From: Camarhynchus parvulus
Lineage: Eukaryota; Chordata; Aves; Passeriformes; Thraupidae
Direction of reading: 5' to 3'
Assembly (NCBI RefSeq): GCF_901933205.1
Contig: NC_044585.1
Span: 7,936,001 to 8,000,000 of the forward strand
DNA length: 64,000 bases
Under the pieces are notes generated by a model. That model saw only the letters and a list, made by a program, of their open reading frames with translations. It had not been told where the DNA came from and ran no database searches. Below are positions 49,059 through 56,577 of this stretch, one piece after another. Within the stretch, counting starts at the first letter, position 1; each line of letters starts with the position of its first letter. Both the position numbers and the translations under genes were made by a program.

Positions 49059-50379
49059 CTTGGATGGACTTCATGAGTTTATGTACTTTATGTGACTCAT
49101 GCATGCCAGGAGAAATGTACTCTAATAAAATATCTGGCTGTGCATAGTGGCTGCAGGTTCCTTGCAGGACTGTTAACAGGAGTACAACAGAACCATGCTC
49201 TGCTCCTCTGCAGTGCATATATATTTCAGGGGGTTATATCCCATATCTACAGAGATATAACTTAATGGTCTCATATTTGACTAATGTGCTGCCTTGCTGG
49301 CACAGTGTAGAGTTAGAGCAAGGCAGGGTAAGCCTGTGGAATGAGAATAAGAACTTGAAACTTGACTGTGGGCTTTTTTTTTTCACTTGGTAGCTGAAGT
49401 TCTTTGCCTAGAAACAAAGAACTTCCCACAGATTGTGTCCCTTCACTCTGAAAACAACTGTTCTTATCTCAATCATCTTGCTGCATCAGCACTTATACTT
49501 TGGCTTTTGTGTAGGAAAACAGTCATTTTATGATGTTTATATTGCAGTAACAGCCAGGACATGTAGTCTTAGATGCAGGACTCCTTGTTCTAAAAAATGT
49601 GTAAACAGATCAGGAAACTCCTCTCTGGCTCAAAGATCCTGTGCTCCTGTTAATGAGGGTGTCTCTGATCACCATGGCAGCTTTTATCACCTGGCCTTGT
49701 CTGCAAGGAAAGTGATCACTCCTCTAATCTCTGGAGCTGGAGCATGAGTCCGAGCTCTGGTGAAGTTGTTGGGGTGATATCCATTACCTCAGCTGGATTC
49801 CAGGTCAGCTCACCTTCTCTGGCTCCTGATGGCCAGAGCTGACACCTGAGCCTGCTCTGTAGTTGATCCTTGTTTCCTTCACCATCTTTCCTTTTAAAGT
49901 TTGCCTGCTTTCCTGTTCAGCTCTCAGCCACATTTTCATCTAATGAATATGAGTGACAGGTACGCCCAGGTGTAAAATACAGGGGCTGGGTGAATTCCTC
50001 AGGGAAAATGTCAAAACCTCTTTGAAATTAATTCTGTACTGCAGGGACAGCATCTCACCCACTTAAACCTCAGAAAGGTGCATTTTGGAGACACTAGTAA
50101 TCCTAAACTTGTTTCCTAGTCTGCACAGGTTTGTGGACAGCCTTTGCCAAGTGGTGTGATGGGAAACTGAGAAACTCAGATTGTGCTGCACTATTTTACC
50201 AACTCCATTGACTTGTTCCATAAAAAAAAAATTTAAGAAATTAAAGCTGCTAAGTTCTTAAAATGGAAAGTGCATCTTTCTTGGCATAGTAAAACAGCAA
50301 GTTGAAGGCTTGCTCTGCCCATACAAAGCTGTAATTTATGTTTATGCTCTCGTAAGGGGTCTGCTTGCCCTTGATGCAT
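49059..50379. other. noncoding stretch with one short perfect hairpin
   Basis: No gene recognised. GAAGTTCTTTG (49396-49406) and CAAAGAACTTC (49415-49425) form a perfect 11-bp inverted repeat with an 8-nt loop. It is shorter than a microRNA precursor. An A run lies at 50222-50232. Confidence 0.55.
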
Positions 50380-50418
50380 GTGCCTAAGTCCCACTAACAT
50401 TAATAGGAGCTGAATGCA
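50380..50418. mobile_element. possible old amniote repeat fragment
   Basis: GTGCCTAAGTCCCACTAACA then TTAATAGGAGCTGAATGC resembles the remembered CCTAAGTCCCATTGACTTCAATGGGA repeat. It sits directly against the CR1 copy that follows. Short and diverged. Confidence 0.4.
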
Positions 50419-50420
50419 AG

Positions 50421-50634
50421 CAGGGAGGTTTAGCTGGAATATTAGGAAACATTTCCCCACTGAAAGGGTTGTCAAGAATTGGAGCAGGCTGTCCTGGGAG
50501 GTGGTGGAGTCACCATCCCTAGAAGGATTTAAAGGATGTGTAGATGTGGTGCTTAAGGACATGGCTTAGTAGTGGCCTCGGCAGGGAGGTGGACCCAATG
50601 ATATTACAAGTATTTTGTAACCTAAATGATTCCA
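50421..50634 (+). mobile_element. CR1 LINE 3' end, 5'-truncated
   Basis: CAGGGAGGTTTAGCTGGAAT, ATTAGGAAACATTTCCCCAC, TGAAAGGGTTGTCAAGAATT, GGAGCAGGCTGTCCTGGGAG, GTGGTGGAGTCACCATCCCT and a final AACCTAAATGATTCCA follow the CR1 3' untranslated region in order. The copy is about 214 bp, lacks any reverse-transcriptase coding part, and its terminal octamer repeats have decayed. Confidence 0.93.
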
Positions 50635-51024
50635 GATTAGCTGATGCTGAATTCCCTAAATGCTGCCTTGAGTTCTAAAGCCCAGACTGGGTCGTTGCCT
50701 CTGCAGCTGATCAGTGCCTCACCACCCAGAGCTGCTCCCCTCCCCTCTGGCCACACAACAGCCAAAGAAGGTTTTTCCCAGGGCTGGAGCACTGCAGTCA
50801 TGCTCCTGTTATGCAGGCTGGGGTTGTGCACAGGGGTGGCTGCTGGGAGGTGTCTGTCTGCCTTGGAAAAGCACCACAGAAAGGAGATTCATCAGCAAGG
50901 GATGTTTTCTGCTCAGCTCACACTGTAATGAGCCCAAGTCCCTGGGTGGAGAAAAGAGAGGTGACAGGAGGAGATGGGGAGATGGGAGGGGAACAACTTG
51001 TTTCAGGCAACAAATGAGTTGCTA
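50635..51024. other. noncoding stretch, no gene seen
   Basis: GC-leaning sequence with overlapping plus- and minus-strand frames; no recognised gene. Confidence 0.5.
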
Positions 51025-51180
51025 ACTCTGATCCAAAGCCATTTGCATCAATGATGTTGGCCCACGGTGTGTTGGAAATATAAGGCACTCTGTAGACAGC
51101 TGCCCAAGGGAATACTAATTAGCTGCCAGGCAATTAATAATTAATCAGACTTTTGTTCATTGTGAAGACAGTGTTTTCTT
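51025..51180. promoter_or_regulatory. candidate conserved noncoding element
   Basis: AAAGCCATTTGCATCAATGA (51036-51055) carries an ATTTGCAT octamer core. ACTAATTAGCTGCC (51114-51127) and CAATTAATAATTAATCAG (51131-51148) carry palindromic or paired homeodomain cores. High complexity over 150 bp makes this one of the better enhancer candidates here. Conservation is untested. Confidence 0.38.
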
Positions 51181-51578
51181 TGGCAGCTTCGTGGTGTTCT
51201 GAGTTTGCCTTGCCTTTCTTTCACAAGCTGATATCATCGTGCTGGAACCAGGCTTTGCGGCGACATGCTTCTCCCTCCCTCTGGCATCCAGCTTGCCCTG
51301 GCCACATGTGCAGCCCAGGCCACGACCTCGGCCTTGGCTGGGCTCTGATGGCCATTTAACAGTCACAGGCTGGAGAGGGAGCTGCTGCTGTGCTATTTTT
51401 AACCAGCTGGACAGTTAAATAATTCAGAGGCAGACACACACACAGTGGTCTGGGCTGTGCCTGGGATCGGGGAGGGGAGAAGAGCATTGTACCGACCCTG
51501 CTGGGCTTGCTTGACCTTATCAAGCATGGGTTCTCAGGCTCTTTAACACAAACACAAAACAAAAACCAAACTTTCAGA
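51181..51578. other. noncoding stretch, no gene seen
   Basis: GC-leaning sequence with a short CA run (51434-51443). No gene recognised. Confidence 0.5.
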
Positions 51579-51648
51579 AGTGAAATCTCTGCCTCACTGA
51601 CGTCAATGGGACTCCTGGCTCTGACTGCAGTGGAGCCTGGATCACACT
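51579..51648. mobile_element. old palindromic amniote repeat with a CRE-like site
   Basis: AGTGAAATCTCTGCCTCACT, GACGTCAATGGGACTCCTGG and a second half CTGACTGCAGTGGAGCCTGG then ATCACAC mirror each other. They fit the remembered AGTGAAATCCTGGC ... TGAAGTCAATGGGA ... GCCAGGATTTCAC repeat. The consensus TGAAGTCA reads TGACGTCA here (51598-51605). Confidence 0.6.
51598..51605. promoter_or_regulatory. full palindromic CRE (TGACGTCA)
   Basis: A perfect 8-bp cAMP response element lies inside an old repeat. Whether CREB/ATF binds it is unknown; there is no promoter context nearby. Confidence 0.35.
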
Positions 51649-52649
51649 CAGTTGCAAGGCAAGAACTGTTCAGTATTTCCTTGCTTTCTAATGCTACAGA
51701 ACTCTTTTTCCATCACAAACTTATGGTGAGTAGAGTCCAGAATGGGAAGTGTCAAAATTTCTGGGGGAAAAAAGGATTACTTTTAAGAAATCTCTTTCAA
51801 AACAGGATGTCCCATGTATAGCTACTCCCCGATTTTGGACTAAGAAGAGATCTACAGAAAAATATTTTCTCCCATCTCTCCACCTCAGTTCCCCCCCTAG
51901 CTGTCCTGTGTAGTTGTCCACAGCTCAGTGGAAAGCTGACCCTCTCAGGGATGCCAGGGAGAGCACAAGACCTGCCAGCAAACCTGCTCCAGCGCAGAAT
52001 TCCCACAAGGTCATTGCCTCCTTTGGGCTTCCCCCTGCTCCAGTGTGGGGTCTTCCCCAGGCTACAGGTGAGCATCTGCTCCACCATGGACTTTTATGGG
52101 CTACATGTGAACAGCCTGCCTCACCATGGTCATCATTCAGTATGGGATGCAGGGGAATCTCTACTCCAGTGCCTGGAGCACCTCCTCCCCCTTCACTGAC
52201 CTTGTTGCCTACAGGGCTGTTTCTCTTGCTTCTTTCTCCAGCTGCAGTTGCACAGGCACTTCCACCCCCCATCCCCTCCCCACCACCCTTTTTAAAATCC
52301 CCTTTTTAAGTCTCAGAGGCTTTATCCCTGTTGCTGATGGGCTGGGCCTTGGCCAGAGGTGGGTCAGTCTTGGAGCCAGCTGGCTCTGACTCTGTTGGAC
52401 ACAGGGGAAGCTTCTGGCAGCTCCTCACAGAAGCCACCTCTGTAGCCCCCCTGCCACCAAAACCTCGTCATGCACACCCAGTACGCTCATCCATCAAATA
52501 AAAGGCACAAACTCAGTCTTTAGGCACGAGGGAATCCACAGAGGAGCTCAACTTTGAAAGACAAATGCGCAGCAAACCAGGCTTCACTGATCCTGCTGTT
52601 AATAGGGCTGCTTGTTTCCTTTGATTCCTGTGTGTTAGCTCAGCTGTGT
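51649..52649. other. noncoding stretch, no gene seen
   Basis: C/T-rich from 51900 to 52320, with frames up to 131 codons on both strands that I do not recognise. Nothing else noted. Confidence 0.55.
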
Positions 52650-53135
52650 TTTGGGACCGAACAAGATCTTTCCACTAGTTCAATTTCAAACACGTGGTAA
52701 ATGACTCTGTGCCTGGAGCACCCAAGGTTCCCGGGTGGTCTCTGTGCAGACACCAGAGCTGTTCCTGCTGCTGCCGAGATCAGGCGAAACACAGCTCCCT
52801 GTTCCAGCATAACCAAAGCCTGGCTGATGCCGAGAGGAGGAGGAGGAAGAGGAGGAGGAGGAGGCTGCGAGTCCCTTGTGCCTTCCACACTTAAGGTTCT
52901 CGCCGTGTCCCCACGACCCAAACCATCGCGACATTTGCAAGCAGAGGCGTGTGAAGTCTTGTTAAAAGAATGTGGCTTGTGATGATGCTCAGTGGCTCGA
53001 ATGAATAATTTGTGGCCAGGGTGACTCAGGCAGTGCGGGCTGGCAGCCAGGAGCAGGCAGAGGAGCCAGGGGCTCGGCAGGCAGCATGTCCTGTCTGGGA
53101 GCACGGCGTGTCTGAAAGGCCAGCTGTGTAACCCG
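52650..53135. promoter_or_regulatory. weak CpG-enriched patch
   Basis: About 18 CpGs in under 500 bp (such as TCTCGCCGTGTCCCCACGAC near 52898 and CCATCGCGAC near 52923), above the window background but well below a classical island. It includes a GGA microsatellite. A minus-strand frame (52640-53152, 170 codons) with a proline run is created by that repeat. Could be a distal regulatory element or a decayed island. Confidence 0.33.
52834..52864 (+). repeat. GGA trinucleotide microsatellite
   Basis: GAGGAGGAGGAGGAAGAGGA and continuation: about ten GGA units with one AGA interruption. The complement gives the proline run in minus-strand translations. Confidence 0.9.
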
Positions 53136-55149
53136 TCTTCCTGAGAGCCCATCAGGAGAATACCAGCAAGGAAAAAGCAATTTGGCCTCAGAGGTGTGTT
53201 TTTCTAGCCAAAAAGTATAGGCAAGTGGGTGGAAGGCTGAACATCAGAAGTCACGTTTGCAAATGGAAGTGATAGTGCACTTGGAAAATGTGACTCTGGG
53301 TTTATCCTCAATCCTGTTCTCTACAACTGAGCAATGCCTGTCTGTCCTTCCTTCTGAGCTTCAAGAAGACATTCCCTTGGGAGGCAAAAGCCCAGCCTGT
53401 TTGACAATGCATTCAAAATAGGATGCTGTGCCCTGTGCAGTGCAGAAGTTCAATTTTCAGATAATACAGAATTGGGATGTCTTATCTAATACTGCTGGCA
53501 GGCTCTCCTGAGAGTCCGCACAGCAAAATTTACCTGCTTAGTATGGTGAATTTAAATCACCAGAGGCACACCAGCAGAACTCTCCTGTGCAGAACCTCAT
53601 TCTGGTCTAAAGTCCTTGAGTAATTATTCTGTAATAAAGTCACTTAAATTTTAGAATAGAGTGTCCATGTGGAGAAGTTATACAGGCACAGCTATAACAG
53701 GATAATTATTTTGTTATAGCTATGTCAGTCAATTTCTCAAGGCATCAGTCACATGGGTAAAGTTGAAATTATGTATTTTTTACAGTCTACAGCAATTCTT
53801 TATTTTTTAATGTCCATTAGTGCTTAACTAATGCTGAATGATAGTGAAAATTCTCCAGAACAAAGACAGTGCTCAGAGTTTCCTCGTGGTTATCAAAGGA
53901 ATTTGGATCTATTCTGGTAAAACTAATATGTAATGAATTGGCAGTGATTGGGGGTTTATAGCTGAATTGACTGGGAATTATGAAACCGCAGTTTACTAAA
54001 TTCAACTGAAACAGCTGAAGCTCAGAAATTTGTAAAGTCCCTATTTATGTGCTAAGAGTTCTCAAGATTTTTAAGAGTACACACAAAACCAGATTAAGAT
54101 ACAAAAATCTCTTATTCCCACACAGTGTTGGATGTTTCATATTTCAACACAGGACTTTATGACTAATCATACCAATTTTGGAGGTGTCTGAAACAGTTTA
54201 GTTCCTGAGTAAGTTGTTGTGAAGTCTATTCATTATGATTCATTATTAACTGTGGTGAAGACAGTCCTTTAGGACCAAACTGTACCTGTCAAGGACAATG
54301 GCATATATGAGCTTTCTATGGAGATATGCCAGAGCTGGCTTGAGTCTGGAGATTAAAGCATAGCAGGAATTAGGAGCCTGGCTCCCCTCAGAGCTGTCTG
54401 TTGGAATGCTGGATGGAGCAAACAGGTGCCAACTGAATTTGTCACAGTCACGTCTGAATCTGAGGTGAAGAATTACCAGAACAGGGAAGGCCAAAATCTC
54501 AGTGCACATGAATGCACCGTGCAGTTCCTGCACGCCAGGCTGGGCACACAGCGAGCTGCCTGGGGAGCTGGGGCTTCTGCACAGCAAAGCAGACCTGGTA
54601 TGGGCTTAATAAAAAGCATGACTCAAAATGAAACCTGCTGATGGCTGTCAGCTGTCTTACAGCAAAATGGTACCTAATTACATGTGTTACATCTCCCTTC
54701 CTGGAAAAGGGGCTGGGTTTGAGGTGGAAGATGCCAACTGCATATCCAAGTGGAGATGCCAGCTGGGAGGTACACAGGGACAAGGACAGAGCGTGGTCTG
54801 TAGGGCACAGCTGCAGGCACATCTGGGTATGTGGATGGCTTCTTAGTCCCATCAGTGTCTCCTTGGGCACAGCCCATTGTACCAAGGATGCTCCTCTGTC
54901 ACCCTCTCCAGTATCACCCTGCCAGAAGGGAAGGGCTCTCCAAACTCAGCACTTCTTGTTGTCACATAAGCCCTACTGGATCCAGTAGGATAGACCACCT
55001 CATTTTGATTTCAGTTTATCTCCACACATTCACCTCTTTGGTTCTTTCTCTGAATTTGGGTTTTTTAGGGGAGGGGGGGAGGCCCGTTTTGCACAGGGCA
55101 CAAAGATAAAAAAAGGACATCTGTTTCCAGGGCTGCAACACAAAGGCTT
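53136..55149. other. noncoding stretch, no gene seen
   Basis: Mostly AT-leaning, no recognised gene. A G-rich string at 55058-55082 has four runs of three or more G and could form a G-quadruplex about 400 bp before the CpG island. Confidence 0.55.
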
Positions 55150-55484
55150 AATCATGTTTCAGAATAACTGGAGTTATAAACTGATGGGGCATTTAAAATG
55201 TTATCTAGTTCCAAACATCAAATGTTCAAATTCTGCCTTAAGGGGACATTAGCTGATTATCAAATCACAATGAGATTCTTATAACTTTATTTTAATAAAC
55301 AGTTTTCATAAATGTTAACATTTTAATGGATGATTACATTCATATTTAGCTAGCAGATGCATTCATGTTGATTGATGTTATTTCCGCGAATACCAAAGGA
55401 ATTAAATAATGACTTGTCACTTATGGCAAAGAGCCGCTCTAGTATTTTGGAAATAAACAACATTATTTGTGGTGCTTGATCAGA
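55150..55484. promoter_or_regulatory. AT-rich block abutting the CpG island
   Basis: Complex AT-rich sequence (GCTGATTATCAAATCACAAT near 55251, TTAATAAACAG near 55292, GGAATTAAATAATGAC near 55398) changes abruptly to the CpG island. It could be a conserved proximal element. A regulatory role is inference from position and composition. Confidence 0.3.
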
Positions 55485-55756
55485 CGGCGATGCTGGGGTC
55501 AGCTGTAGGATCGGGGGAGACCCCGAACTGCTGGGCAGCTCCCAACAGAGCGGGCAGACCCTACAGCAACCCCCCAAACACGGGTGGACCGCGGGGAGCA
55601 GGGGAACGTCCTGCAGCCCTTTAGAGGCTGCCCTGCGCCCCTTGCCCGGCCCAGGCACGGCGGAGGGCCCAGCTCCGGCGGAGGGCGAGGGGCCGGGCCT
55701 GAGGGCCGCGGTGGGCCCGGGGAGCGCGGCCCGGCCCGGCCCCGTGCGGTGCTCTG

Positions 55757-55772
55757 TCCCCCTCTGGTGGCC
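55757..55772 (-). promoter_or_regulatory. CTCF-like site
   Basis: TCCCCCTCTGGTGGCC. Its complement GGCCACCAGAGGGGGA matches the CTCF core CCASYAGRKGGCR with one mismatch (G for C near the end). It lies inside the CpG island next to the internal repeat. Binding is inference. Confidence 0.4.
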
Positions 55773-55776
55773 GCCC

Positions 55777-56000
55777 CGGGCCGCTGGCTGTGCGGGACCC
55801 GCTGCGGGCAGCCCAGAGCCCCGGGCCGGCCGCGGGGCTTCTACCGCCCTCCGGGGCCGCTGGCTGTGCGAGACCCGCTGCGGGCTGCCCCGGGCCGACT
55901 GCGGGCTCCTGCCACCATCCGGGGCCGGTGCTGTGCCGGACCCGCTGCGCGCTGTCCCAGCCGGGGCTCCTGCCGCCCTCAGGGGCTGCCCCGCATTCGG
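55777..56000 (+). repeat. degenerate 61-76 bp tandem repeat in the CpG island
   Basis: GGGCCGCTGGCTGTGCGGGA (about 55778), GGGCCGCTGGCTGTGCGAGA (55854), GGGCCGGTGCTGTGCCGGAC (55922) and GGGCTGCCCCGCATT (55983) start successive units with periods of about 76, 68 and 61. Shared inner blocks are GACCCGCTGCG and TGCC(G/A)CC. The shortening periods show repeated small deletions. Confidence 0.8.
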
Positions 56001-56288
56001 CCCCGCACGCCGGGCAATTGGCAAAGCCAAAGCGCCTGTGGCCGGCGCCACCCCGGCCCGGGGTCGGGCAGCTGGGTCGGAGCTCCCTGGCAGGCACACG
56101 TGTTCGCAAAAAAGAGCAGATTTGGGTGTTTACGTGGCTTTGCAGGGCAGCGCGGCGGCCCCAGAGTTCCCGCGGCCGCCCCCGCTGCCATGCCCAGCCG
56201 GCGTGGGCAGAAGGGGCACAGAGCCCTGCCCTGCGGGAGTTCCATGGCGGGGAGGGTGTGAAGAACCCTAGAGAAGGACCTCCATTGT

Positions 56289-56577
56289 GATGAAGGCATG
56301 CAGAACCTGTCCTGTGTGGGTTCTGTTGTGATGAAGCCTGCAGAGCCCCACTGAGAGTTCTTTGGGACAGCAGAGCCTGCTGTGTGATCCCTGTTTGATG
56401 AAGGTCTGCAGATCCCACTGTGTGATCCCCACTGGGATGAAGGTCTGCAGAGCCTGCAGAGTGATCCCCATTGGGATGAAGTTCTGCAGAGCCTACTCTG
56501 TGATTCTCGTTGGGATGAAGGTCTGCAGATCCCACTGTGTGATCCCCATTGGGATGAAGGGCTGCAGAGCACCACCA
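56289..56577 (+). repeat. 39-bp minisatellite next to the CpG island
   Basis: Units begin GATGAAGGTCTGCAGA and continue TCCCACTGTGTGATCCCCAT then TGG. Starts are 56289, 56330, (degenerate near 56362), 56397, 56436, 56475, 56514 and 56553. The last five are exactly 39 bp apart. Because 39 is divisible by three and the minus strand has no stop, a 13-residue peptide repeat (HPNGDHTVGSADL type) appears inside a 414-codon minus-strand open frame (55621-56865). That frame has no ATG anywhere and starts only at TTG, so I do not call a gene. Confidence 0.93.

Larger units (their letters stand above)
55485..56250. promoter_or_regulatory. CpG island, candidate promoter
   Basis: This is the only dense CpG stretch in the window. 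From about 55490 GC rises sharply, and 55640-56000 is packed with CG. Vertebrate islands of this size usually mark a promoter. I cannot find a TATA box, a confident start site or a first exon, so direction and gene are unknown. Frames are open in all three plus registers (166-225 codons) and on the minus strand. That is expected from stop-poor GC sequence and argues against coding. It contains a degenerate tandem repeat and a CTCF-like site, and a 39-bp minisatellite begins about 40 bp after it. Confidence 0.8.

Noticed and set aside
52640..53152. 170-codon minus-strand frame with a polyproline run
   Set aside because: The proline run is the complement of a GGA microsatellite; nothing else is recognisable.
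55584..56290. Three plus-strand frames of 166-225 codons in the CpG island
   Set aside because: All three registers are open at once because GC-rich sequence has few stops; translations are Gly/Ala/Pro/Arg-rich with no domain.
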